Positions 41,255 to 49,077 of a stretch of 64,000 nucleotides of DNA are shown piece by piece. Position 1 is the stretch's first letter; every line of letters starts with the position of its first letter. Source of the DNA: WTFV01 sp965200895. GTDB lineage: Bacteria; Acidobacteriota; Vicinamibacteria; Vicinamibacterales; UBA8438. The notes beneath the pieces are model-generated. The model had not been told where the DNA came from and searched no databases. It saw nothing but the letters and a program-made list of their open reading frames with translations. The position numbers were made by a program, and so were the translations under genes. The stretch lies in NCBI GenBank assembly GCA_965200895.1, contig CBDAVM010000002.1, positions 248,001-312,000 on the forward strand, in the 5' to 3' direction.

Positions 41255-43552
41255 GTGCCATTGCCATTGATGCCGGAACGCTGCCACGTGCCGGCGCGGT
41301 GTCATGCCGACCTGCGGAGCTGTGGCGCGACGTTTCACTTCAAGCGAATGGGGCAGCTTGCTGCCGTTCTCATCTCCTTCCTGGCGCACGCGGTCGTGAC
41401 GCCGCCCGTGGCGCACGCACAGCAGCCGGCGGACCGGCTTCGCGTGGGGCTGGCGCTCGGCGGCGGCGCCGCTCGCGGGCTCGCCCACGTGGGGGTGCTC
41501 GAATGGCTCGAAGAGCATCGGATTCCGGTCGACGCGATCGCCGGCACGAGTATCGGGGGGCTTATCGGCGGGGGCTACGCTATGGGCCGGTCGGCGGACG
41601 AGGTGGGCGCCATGGTGGGCGACATCGACTGGGACCGGATGTTCCTCGGCGAGGTGGAGTACGGGCAGAAATCCTTCCGGCGCAAGGAGGATCGCCGCGG
41701 GTATCCGGTGCGGCCGGAGTTCGGTCTGCGCGGTGGCTTGCGGCTGGTGACGAGCCTCGATCCGGGCCACGCGGTGGAGCTGTTGCTGAGCCGGGTAGCG
41801 CTGCCCTACGCCGCCCCGCTCGAATTCGACGCGCTGCCGATCCCGTTCCGCGCCGTCGCCGCGGACCTGGAAGCGGCGGCGGTCGTCGAACTCGGGAGCG
41901 GTTCTCTCGCCAGCGCGCTGCGCGCGACGATGTCGATTCCCGGTGTGTTCCAGCCGGTCGAGCGCGACGGTCTCCTGCTCGCCGACGGCGCGTTGCTCAA
42001 CAACGTCCCCGCCGACGTTGTCAGCCGCATGGGCGTGGACGTCGTCATCGCCGTCGACGTCGGCGAACCGCTCGAGACGCGTGAAGATCTGCAGTCTCTG
42101 GTCAGCGTGGTGGGCCAGGCGCTCGGCGTGATGATGGTGGAGCGAACACGCGACGTGCTCAATCGCCACGCCGACCACGTCATCAAGCCGGAGCTCGATG
42201 GCGTCACGGCCTTCGACTGGCGGGAGTTCGACACGATCCGGGCGCTGGGATACGAGGCGGTCGCCGCCGCGGGCGGCGCGTTGGCCTACCTGGCGCTGTC
42301 ACCTGCCGAGTGGGAGCGGCACATTGACGAGCGGCGGGCTCGTCGGACTCCATCACTCGTCGAACCGCAGTTCGTGCGGGTGGAGGGCGTGCACGACCGG
42401 ACGGCCGACGAGGTCTCTCGGGCCGTGGAACCGATGCTGGGGACGGGGCTGGACCCGAACGAGCTTGACCTGCGCCTGACCCGGCTGGCCGGCCGTGGAC
42501 GCTTGGGGGCCCTCGGGTACGACCTGCTGCGAGACGGCGACCGCATGGGGATCGGTGTTCGCGCTCGCGACAAGCCCCATGGTCCCCCCTTCCTGAATCT
42601 CGGGGTCGGAGTCGAGAATGTCGAGAATCCCGTCGCGGCCATGGCAGTGTCGGTCGGGACCCGCGTCACGGTTCTGGATGCCGGGACGCGCGACGCCGAG
42701 CTCAGGCTCGATCTGGCGCTTGGCCGGGATCGGGGCGCCCGGCTTGAGCACTATCTGCCCGTCGCCGGATCACGGATGTTCGTCGCGCCCCGTGTCGAGT
42801 GGCATAGCCGGCGACAGCGCGTGTCGGTCGTCGGCAAGTCGATGGCCGACTACCGAACCCGTCGGACGCGGTTGGGGGCGGACCTCGGTGTGGCCTTCGG
42901 CGTCGCGAGCGAGCTTCGGGCCGGATACGAGGCGGCGATGGTCGACGCGTTCCGCTTGTCGAACAACGACGGGATGGGGCACTGCTGGCAGCACATCGAC
43001 GGGATGAAGCACTGCCCGGACGGGTTGGAGCACGGCGCGCGGGTGAGGTGGGCGTACGACGGGCAGGACCACTGGCTCGTACCTCGTAGCGGCACGCGGA
43101 TCGAGACGGAGGCGCGCTGGCTGGTAGCCGCGCCGGAGCAGCCGTCGGGATTCGCGCAAGCTCCATTCACGCAAGCTCGATTCACGAGCAGCACTTTCCT
43201 GCCCCTCGGCCGGGAGGGCCGCGTCTTTCTGTCGATGGTTGGCAGCATGGCGTCCGGTGACCCCGATGACCGACTCTCGCCCTTCTATCAGTCCACCCTC
43301 GGTGGCCCGTTTCGTCTCGGCGTGTTCGAGCGGGACCAGTTCCGGGGGGTACGGACCGGTTATGCCGGGGCCGGCTATCTTCACCGGCTCGGGCGAATGC
43401 CGGATCTGTTCGGGGGCTCGATCTTCGCAGGCGCCTGGCTCGAATCCGGCTGGGTCGACAACGACGGGGGGTCCCCACGGCCGGCCCCGCCGACATCTGT
43501 GCCATTGCTCCTTTGGAGACGAGCGGGCTGCCCCGCGAAGGGGTCCCCATGA
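41255..43552 (+). CDS. Patatin-like phospholipase with outer-membrane barrel, copy 1 (frameshifted end)
   Basis: The product as read has 765 residues: a signal segment (MGQLAAVLISFLAHAV), a patatin domain with GGGAARG (69-75), the nucleophile motif GTSIG (Ser99) and the dyad Asp in LADGALLNNVP. A POTRA-like region (PQFVRVEGVHDRTADEVSRA) and a beta barrel follow, the layout of PlpD-type autotransported lipases (type Vd). Start GTG 41255 has AAGGAG 8 bases upstream. At 43466-43471 a run of six G, seven in copy 2, shifts the frame and the protein ends in an unrelated tail. With seven G the frame would pass through a 72-bp insertion without a stop and end FHIALGRPLW at about 43692, a proper barrel end. 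The enzyme half is intact; the last barrel strands are lost as read. Confidence 0.85.
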   Translation: MPLPLMPERCHVPARCHADLRSCGATFHFKRMGQLAAVLISFLAHAVVTPPVAHAQQPADRLRVGLALGGGAARGLAHVGVLEWLEEHRIPVDAIAGTSIGGLIGGGYAMGRSADEVGAMVGDIDWDRMFLGEVEYGQKSFRRKEDRRGYPVRPEFGLRGGLRLVTSLDPGHAVELLLSRVALPYAAPLEFDALPIPFRAVAADLEAAAVVELGSGSLASALRATMSIPGVFQPVERDGLLLADGALLNNVPADVVSRMGVDVVIAVDVGEPLETREDLQSLVSVVGQALGVMMVERTRDVLNRHADHVIKPELDGVTAFDWREFDTIRALGYEAVAAAGGALAYLALSPAEWERHIDERRARRTPSLVEPQFVRVEGVHDRTADEVSRAVEPMLGTGLDPNELDLRLTRLAGRGRLGALGYDLLRDGDRMGIGVRARDKPHGPPFLNLGVGVENVENPVAAMAVSVGTRVTVLDAGTRDAELRLDLALGRDRGARLEHYLPVAGSRMFVAPRVEWHSRRQRVSVVGKSMADYRTRRTRLGADLGVAFGVASELRAGYEAAMVDAFRLSNNDGMGHCWQHIDGMKHCPDGLEHGARVRWAYDGQDHWLVPRSGTRIETEARWLVAAPEQPSGFAQAPFTQARFTSSTFLPLGREGRVFLSMVGSMASGDPDDRLSPFYQSTLGGPFRLGVFERDQFRGVRTGYAGAGYLHRLGRMPDLFGGSIFAGAWLESGWVDNDGGSPRPAPPTSVPLLLWRRAGCPAKGSP

Positions 43553-43935
43553 CCAGCCGCGCTTGCATCCGTACCAATGTGTCGGTCGGGTTGTTGGTCG
43601 ACACGCTGGTCGGCGCGCTGTTCGCCAGCGCCAGCTTTGCCCACGGCGAGCGGCGCAGGTTCCATATCGCGCTCGGCCGTCCATTGTGGTAGCGGCTGTT
43701 GTGGAGTGAGTACCGCTGTCCCCATCGCGATGTGGCGGGTGGCCCGGTGAGGGCGGTCCGGAAGTCCGGTCGCCTCCGCAGTCTGCGACCAGGGAGCCCG
43801 GAATCCGGAATGTCACACTTCAAGCGACAACGGCTGTCCTGGACGGCGCGATGATCGAGGTTACCATCGGCGCGGGCGCTGCTGCGGCACTCCCGAACCG
43901 GACACGGACAGGACCGGGAGGAAGGAGATACAGAG

Positions 43936-46893
43936 GTGCCATTGCCATTGATGCCGGAACGCTGCCACGTGCCGGCGCGGTGTCACGCCGACCTGCGGAG
44001 CTGTGGCGCGACGTTGCACTTCAAGCGGGTGGGGCAGCTTGCCGCCGTTCTCATCTCCTTCGTGGTGCACGCGGTCCTGATGCCGCCAGCCAACCGGTCC
44101 GTGGCGCACGCACAGCAGCCGGCGGACCGGCCTCGCGTGGGGCTGGCGCTCGGCGGCGGCGCCGCCCGCGGGCTCGCCCACGTGGGGGTGCTCGAATGGC
44201 TCGAAGAGCATCGGATTCCGGTCGACGCGATCGCCGGCACGGGTATCGGGGGGCTTGTCGGCGGGGGCTATGCTACGGGCCGGTCGGCGGACGAGGTGCG
44301 CGCCGTGGTGGGCGACATCGACTGGGACCGGATGTTCCTCGGCGAGGTGGAGTACGGGCAGAAATCCTTCCGGCGCAAGGAGGATCGCCGCGGGTATCCG
44401 GTGCGGCCGGAGTTCGGTCTGCGCGGTGGCTTGCGGCTGGTGGCGAGCCTCGATCCGGGCCACGCGGTGGAGCTGCTGCTGAGCCGGATAGCGCTGCCCT
44501 ACGCCGCCCCGCTCGAATTCGACGCGCTGCCGATCCCGTTCCGCGCCGTCGCCGCGGACCTGGAAGCGGCGACGGTCGTCGAACTCGGGAGCGGTTCTCT
44601 CGCCAGTGCGCTGCGCGCGACGATGTCGGTTCCCGGTGTGTTCCAGCCGGTGGAGCGCGACGGTCTCCTGCTCGCCGACGGCGCGTTGCTCAACAACGTC
44701 CCCGCCGACGTTGTCAGCCGCATGGGCGTGGACGTCGTCATCGCCGTCGACGCCAGCGAACCGCTCGGGACGCGTGAAGATCTGCAGTCTCTGGTCAGCG
44801 TGGCGAACCAGGCGCTCGGCGTGATGATGGTGGAGAGAACACGCGGCGTGCTCGATCGCCACGCCGACCACGTCATCACGCCGGAGCTTGATGAAGTCTT
44901 GGCCTTCGACTGGCGGGAGTTCGACACGATCCGGGCGCTGGGATACGAGGCGGCGGCCGCCGCGGGCGGCGCGTTGGCCTACCTGGCGCTGTCACCTGCC
45001 GAGTGGGAGCGGCACATTGACGAGCGGCGGGCTCGTCGGACTCCATCACTCGTCGAACCGCAGTTCGTGCGGGTGGAGGGCGTGCACGACCAGGCGGCCG
45101 ACGAGGTCTCTCGGGCCGTGGAACCGATGCTGGGGACGGAGCTGGACCCGAACGAGCTTGACCTGCGCCTGACCCGGCTGGCCGGCCGTGGACGCTTGGG
45201 GGCCCTCGGTTACGACCTGCTGCGAGACGGCGACCGCATGGGGATTGGTATTCGCGCTCGCGACAAGCCCCATGGTCCCCCGTTTCTGAATCTCGGGGTC
45301 GGGGTCGAGAATGTCGAAGATAGCGTCGAAGATAGCGTCACGGATATGGAAATGTCGGTCGGGACCCGCGTCACGGTTCTGGATGCCGGGACGCGCGACG
45401 CCGAGCTCAGGTTCGATCTGGCGCTTGGCCGGGATCGGGGCGCCCGGCTTGAGCACTATCTGCCCGTCGCCGGATCGCGGATGTTCGTCGCGCCCCGCGT
45501 CGAGTGGCATAGCCGGCGACAGCGCGTGTCGGTCGTCGGCAAGCCGATGGCCGGCTACCGAACCCGTCGGACGCGGTTCGGGGCGGACCTCGGTGTGGCC
45601 TTCGGCGTCGCGAGCGAGCTTCGGGCCGGATACGAGGCGGCGATGGTCGACGCGTCCCGCTTGCCGGACGTCGACGGGATGGAGCACTGCTTGCCGGACA
45701 TCGACGGGATGAAGCACTGCCTGGGGAACATCGACGGGTTGGAGCACGGCGCGCGGGTGAGGTGGGTGTACGACGGGCAGGACCACTGGCTCGTACCTCG
45801 TAGCGGCACGCGGATCGAGACGGAGGCGCGCTGGCTGGTAGCCGCGCCGGAGCAGCCGTCGGGATTCGCGCAAGCTCCATTCACGCAAGCTCGATTCACG
45901 AGCAGCACTTTCCTGCCCCTCGGCCGGGAGGGCCGCGTCTTTCTGTCGATGGTTGGCAGCATGGCGTCCGGTGACCCCGATGACCGACTCTCGCCCTTCT
46001 ATCAGTCCACCCTCGGTGGCCCGTTTCGTCTCGGCGTGTTCGAGCGGGACCAGTTCCGGGGGGTACGGACCGGTTATGCCGGGGCCGGCTATCTTCACCG
46101 GCTCGGGCGAATGCCGGATCTGTTCGGGGGCTCGATCTTCGCAGGCGCCTGGCTCGAATCCGGCTGGGTCGACAACGACGGGGGGGTCCCCACGGCCGGC
46201 CCCGCCGACATCTGTCCCAATGTGTCGGTCGGGTTGTTGGTCGACACGCTGGTCGGCGCGCTGTTCGCCAGCGCCAGCTTTGCCCACGGCGAGCGGCGCA
46301 GGTTCCATATCGCGCTCCGGCCGTCCATTGTGGTAGCGGCTGTTGTGGAGTGGAGTACCGCCGTCCCCATCGCGATGTGTGGCGGTGGCCCGGTGAGGGC
46401 GGTCCGGAAGTCCGCGGGGGCGACGACTTCCCGGAGTTGCCCCATCCAGCCGTGGCCACACATCGAACGTCGTCACGCGGCAGTCGACGATGCCCCGGCC
46501 GCCGGCACCAGGAACCACGAGACGAGCACCGCCTTGATGAACTGCGTGGCAGAGGTGTTGCAGCTGCCGAGGTCAGCGGCGCCGCTTCTGGATATTCCGC
46601 AGCTCGGCGATGTCCAGCAGATCCCGCGGTCTGCCCGCGCGTTGCTTCATGGCGACGAGGTCGTCTATGGAGGCCACGAAGAACGTGCGCTGATCGACCG
46701 TCACCGCGATCGCCCGCCGTTTGAGCTCGTCGAACGCATCGCTTTCCCCTACCAGCAGGTCGACCTCGGCGCCGCCGTCACCGGTGTGGAAGTTGAGGGC
46801 CAGCATACCCTTCTCCCGCCGCCAGCGACGGACGTGCTTGACGTCGCGGATCCGTTCGACAGGCTCCGGGATGCGGGGACGGGCGCCGAGTGA
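43936..46893 (+). CDS. Patatin-like outer-membrane protein, copy 2 (nucleophile Ser changed to Gly, read-through end)
   Basis: The 985-residue reading has the same signal, patatin, POTRA-like and barrel parts as copy 1, starting at GTG 43936. The nucleophile codon AGT of copy 1 is GGT here (44242-44244), giving GTGIG, so the hydrolase should be inactive; the Asp of DGALLNN remains. The G-run is seven long and the barrel stays in frame, but an extra C near 46315 (CTCCGG against CTCGG in copy 1) removes the natural end. Translation then runs about 190 residues through the antisense of the nucleotidyltransferase gene to 46893. That extension (for example VAEVLQLPRSAAPLLDIPQL) is not a real domain. 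True coding sequence probably ended near 46340. Confidence 0.8.
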   Translation: MPLPLMPERCHVPARCHADLRSCGATLHFKRVGQLAAVLISFVVHAVLMPPANRSVAHAQQPADRPRVGLALGGGAARGLAHVGVLEWLEEHRIPVDAIAGTGIGGLVGGGYATGRSADEVRAVVGDIDWDRMFLGEVEYGQKSFRRKEDRRGYPVRPEFGLRGGLRLVASLDPGHAVELLLSRIALPYAAPLEFDALPIPFRAVAADLEAATVVELGSGSLASALRATMSVPGVFQPVERDGLLLADGALLNNVPADVVSRMGVDVVIAVDASEPLGTREDLQSLVSVANQALGVMMVERTRGVLDRHADHVITPELDEVLAFDWREFDTIRALGYEAAAAAGGALAYLALSPAEWERHIDERRARRTPSLVEPQFVRVEGVHDQAADEVSRAVEPMLGTELDPNELDLRLTRLAGRGRLGALGYDLLRDGDRMGIGIRARDKPHGPPFLNLGVGVENVEDSVEDSVTDMEMSVGTRVTVLDAGTRDAELRFDLALGRDRGARLEHYLPVAGSRMFVAPRVEWHSRRQRVSVVGKPMAGYRTRRTRFGADLGVAFGVASELRAGYEAAMVDASRLPDVDGMEHCLPDIDGMKHCLGNIDGLEHGARVRWVYDGQDHWLVPRSGTRIETEARWLVAAPEQPSGFAQAPFTQARFTSSTFLPLGREGRVFLSMVGSMASGDPDDRLSPFYQSTLGGPFRLGVFERDQFRGVRTGYAGAGYLHRLGRMPDLFGGSIFAGAWLESGWVDNDGGVPTAGPADICPNVSVGLLVDTLVGALFASASFAHGERRRFHIALRPSIVVAAVVEWSTAVPIAMCGGGPVRAVRKSAGATTSRSCPIQPWPHIERRHAAVDDAPAAGTRNHETSTALMNCVAEVLQLPRSAAPLLDIPQLGDVQQIPRSARALLHGDEVVYGGHEERALIDRHRDRPPFELVERIAFPYQQVDLGAAVTGVEVEGQHTLLPPPATDVLDVADPFDRLRDAGTGAE
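45661..45750 (+). repeat. Three 30-bp repeats in a barrel loop of patatin copy 2
   Basis: Units 45661-45690, 45691-45720 and 45721-45750 code LPDVDGMEHC, LPDIDGMKHC and LGNIDGLEHG. Copy 1 has two diverged units plus a short one at 42956-43036 (SNNDGMGHC, WQHIDGMKHC, PDGLEHG). The repeats lie in a predicted surface loop. Confidence 0.8.
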
Positions 46894-47067
46894 CCACAGC
46901 AGATCGACCGCGGCCCGCCAGGAATCCGGAGCCAGACTGGGAACCACATCGAGATCGAACGTCACGCGTGAACCGCCGTGCAGCGCGGCGGCGACACCGC
47001 CAACGATCACGAATTCAATGCGATGGTCGTGAAGCGCGTTCAGGATCTCGATGAAGCCGCGCGTCAT
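46573..47067 (-). CDS. Nucleotidyltransferase of the AbiEii/MenT-like superfamily
   Basis: The 164-residue protein has the polymerase-beta-type signature: FVIVGGVAAALHGGSRVTFDLDVVP, with GG, then D-x-D (Asp in FDLDVV), and a third acidic site in GGAEVDLLVG. A conserved SIDDLVAMKQRAGRPRDLLDIAEL helix closes the fold, typical of stand-alone nucleotidyltransferases linked to toxin-antitoxin or defence loci. It overlaps the small gene upstream by 53 bases. Its 3' end is opposed by the read-through of patatin copy 2. Confidence 0.85.
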   Translation of the reverse strand: MTRGFIEILNALHDHRIEFVIVGGVAAALHGGSRVTFDLDVVPSLAPDSWRAAVDLLWSLGARPRIPEPVERIRDVKHVRRWRREKGMLALNFHTGDGGAEVDLLVGESDAFDELKRRAIAVTVDQRTFFVASIDDLVAMKQRAGRPRDLLDIAELRNIQKRRR

Positions 47068-47305
47068 GCGACTGCTGCTCCGTCCATGCCCGGCGGAGCA
47101 GGGTCAGGTCGCGGGCGCGCGCGCTGAGCTTCCGCAGGCGTTCGACGAACGACCGGCTGTCGAGCGGCGCGATGGGGGAGTCGTCGGGGCGGACGCCCGT
47201 CCAGTCGACGTTGCGATCGTCCGGAGAGCGTGTCACGGGCGGCGTGGGGGAGTCGTCGGGACCGCAGCCGACCCGTCCCGCGCCGCGATCTTCCGGAACG
47301 TGCAT
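47015..47305 (-). CDS. Small protein preceding the nucleotidyltransferase, possible partner
   Basis: The 96-residue reading has a low-complexity N-terminus built by a 72-bp duplication (PDDSPTPPVT, PDDSPIAPLD) and a helical C-terminal core RSFVERLRKLSARARDLTLLRRAW followed by TEQQSHDARL. Short proteins with an RxxLxxRARD-LLRRAW-EQxxHDA core are often encoded just before such nucleotidyltransferases and may be antitoxin-like. The ATG at 47305 is used; the true start could be nearer the helical core. Function unproven. Confidence 0.5.
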   Translation of the reverse strand: MHVPEDRGAGRVGCGPDDSPTPPVTRSPDDRNVDWTGVRPDDSPIAPLDSRSFVERLRKLSARARDLTLLRRAWTEQQSHDARLHRDPERASRPSH

Positions 47306-47317
47306 CACAGGCGTCGC
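47174..47317. repeat. 72-bp imperfect tandem repeat
   Basis: GGGGGAGTCGTCGGG begins at 47174 and at 47246; each unit later has a CGATC(G/T)TCCGGA block and a TCAC(G/A)GGCG block. The repeat covers the start region of the small gene before the nucleotidyltransferase. Confidence 0.65.
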
Positions 47318-47380
47318 GGTCGTGTTGCGCCCCCGTGTCCGGGCGACAGCGGATGCCTTCGCCCATGTGCGCCGCCGCAG

Positions 47381-47386
47381 TATAGT
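47381..47386 (+). promoter_or_regulatory. Candidate -10 box of the DNA ligase gene
   Basis: TATAGT lies 27 bp before the ligase ATG in an otherwise GC-rich leader. No clear -35 box is seen at the usual distance (TTCGCC is the best fit). Confidence 0.35.
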
Positions 47387-47412
47387 CCACCGCGGCGGGC
47401 GACCCGTCGATC

Positions 47413-48963
47413 ATGGACGACACGCTGCTGGCCGACCTCGTGGCGACCTCCCGCGGCGTACGCGACGCCGGCGGTCGTCTCGACAAGATCGGCCGCCTCG
47501 CCGCCCTGCTGCGGCGCCTCGCCCCGCGCGAGGTCGAGATCGCGGTGGCTTTCCTCTGCGGCGCGCCCACGCAGGGGCGCATCGGGGTCGGCTTCGCCGC
47601 GCTCGGCCGAATCCGTTCCACGCCGCCCGCGTCGGCGCCCGCGCTGACCCTCGTCGACGTCGACCGTGCGTTCGAGCGGGTCGCGACGACGACCGGGTCC
47701 GGCTCGATGGCGGCCCGCGTCGGGCAACTGCGCGAGCTGCTGGTGCGCGCGACGGCCGACGAGCAGGAGTTCCTCGTTCGCCTGCTCCACGGCGAGATCC
47801 GCCAGGGCGCGCTCGAGAGCGTCCTTACCGACGCCGCGGCGCGGGCCGCGGGGCTGCCGGCGGCCCGCGTCCGCCGCGCGGTGATGCTGGCCGGCGGTCT
47901 CGCGCCGGTGGCCCGGGTCGCCCTGTCCGGCGCCGATCCGGACCTGTCGCAGTTCACGCTGCGCGTCTTCCACCCGGTGCAGCCGATGCTGGCGCAGTCC
48001 GCGGAGAGCGTCGCCGAGGCCCGGATGCGCCTCGGCGCCATGGCTCTCGACTACAAGCTCGACGGCGCCCGCGTGCAGGCGCACAAGGACGGGACCGGGG
48101 TCCGGGTCTTCACACGCCACCTGCGCGAGGTGACCGCCGCCGTCCCCGAGGTGGTGGAAGCGGTCCGCGCGATGCCGGCGCGGCGGTTGATCCTCGACGG
48201 CGAGGTGCTGGCGTTGCGGCCTGACGGGACGCCGCTTCCGTTCCAGGTCACGATGCGCCGCTTCGGCCGCAAGCTGGACGTCGCGGCGCTGCGCCGCACG
48301 TTGCCGCTGACGCCCTTCTTCTTCGACTGCCTGCTGGTCGACGCGCACGACCTGATGGACGACCCCTTCGGTCGGCGCGCGGACGCGCTGGCGGAGGTCA
48401 CGAGCGACCGGTCGCTCGTGCCCCGTGTGCTCGCGCCCGATCCCGGCGAGGCGTCGGCGTTCGTCGACGCGGCCCGCCGCGCCGGCCACGAAGGGGTGAT
48501 GGCCAAGGCGCTCGACGCGGGCTACGCAGCGGGCAGCCGCGGGGCGGGGTGGCTGAAGATCAAGCCGGTCGCGACGCTCGACCTCGTGGTGCTCGCCGCC
48601 GAGTGGGGGAGCGGGCGCCGCCGCGGGTGGCTGAGCAACCTGCACCTGGGCGCGCGCGACCCGGCGAACGACGGCTTCGTCATGCTCGGCAAGACCTTCA
48701 AGGGGCTGACCGATGCGCTCCTGGCATGGCAGACCCGCCGGTTCCTGGAGCTGGAGATCGGACGCGACCGCCATGCGGTGTTCGTGCGGCCGGAGCTGGT
48801 GGTCGAGATCGCCTTCAACGACGTGCAGGCCAGCCCGCAGTACCCCGGCGGCGTCGCGCTGCGGTTCGCCCGCGTCAAGCGGTATCGGGACGACAAGACG
48901 GCGGCCGAAGCGGATACCATCGAGACGGTGCAGGCGATCCACCGGCGGCTGACGCGGGATTGA
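47413..48963 (+). CDS. ATP-dependent DNA ligase (LigB/archaeal type)
   Basis: The 516-residue protein has an N-terminal helical DNA-binding domain (about 1-190), an adenylation domain with the nucleophile in DYKLDGARVQAH (Lys215), RRLILDGEVLAL, LTPFFFDCLLVDAHDLMDD, HEGVMAKALDAGYAAGSRG and WLKIKP, and an OB domain (LDLVVLAAEWGSGRRRGWLS). These are ligase motifs I, III, IIIa, IV and V. Bacterial ATP-dependent ligases of this size act in repair beside the NAD-dependent LigA. No Ku or primase-polymerase gene is adjacent, so this is not an obvious end-joining operon. Confidence 0.95.
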   Translation: MDDTLLADLVATSRGVRDAGGRLDKIGRLAALLRRLAPREVEIAVAFLCGAPTQGRIGVGFAALGRIRSTPPASAPALTLVDVDRAFERVATTTGSGSMAARVGQLRELLVRATADEQEFLVRLLHGEIRQGALESVLTDAAARAAGLPAARVRRAVMLAGGLAPVARVALSGADPDLSQFTLRVFHPVQPMLAQSAESVAEARMRLGAMALDYKLDGARVQAHKDGTGVRVFTRHLREVTAAVPEVVEAVRAMPARRLILDGEVLALRPDGTPLPFQVTMRRFGRKLDVAALRRTLPLTPFFFDCLLVDAHDLMDDPFGRRADALAEVTSDRSLVPRVLAPDPGEASAFVDAARRAGHEGVMAKALDAGYAAGSRGAGWLKIKPVATLDLVVLAAEWGSGRRRGWLSNLHLGARDPANDGFVMLGKTFKGLTDALLAWQTRRFLELEIGRDRHAVFVRPELVVEIAFNDVQASPQYPGGVALRFARVKRYRDDKTAAEADTIETVQAIHRRLTRD

Positions 48964-49057
48964 TTGATCACGACGCACTGTACAAGATTGCACCCGTGGA
49001 ACGGGCGGGTGCGGGCGGCTGACGGGGCGTGATTTGCGAGGCGGGTGGCGGGCTGCG

Positions 49058-49073
49058 CCGGGGCGCCCCCCGG
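49058..49073. terminator. Hairpin between convergent genes
   Basis: CCGGGG-CGCC-CCCCGG forms a 6-bp stem and 4-base loop just past the stop of the minus-strand coiled-coil gene and 95 bp after the ligase stop. There is no T-run. Confidence 0.35.
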
Positions 49074-49077
49074 GTGT

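Larger units (their letters stand above)
41178..46413 (+). repeat. Tandem duplication of the patatin gene with its leader
   Basis: Unit one (about 41178-43784) and unit two (about 43859-46413) are highly similar over about 2.6 kb, including about 75 bp of leader with the AAGGAG ribosome site and about 90 bp after the coding region. Differences are scattered substitutions, a few small in-frame repeats, a 72-bp insertion in unit one and single-base indels. Confidence 0.92.

Noticed and set aside
46340..46893. Patatin copy 2 C-terminus as a genuine extra domain
   Set aside because: The residues are the antisense of the nucleotidyltransferase gene, reached only through a one-base frameshift relative to copy 1.
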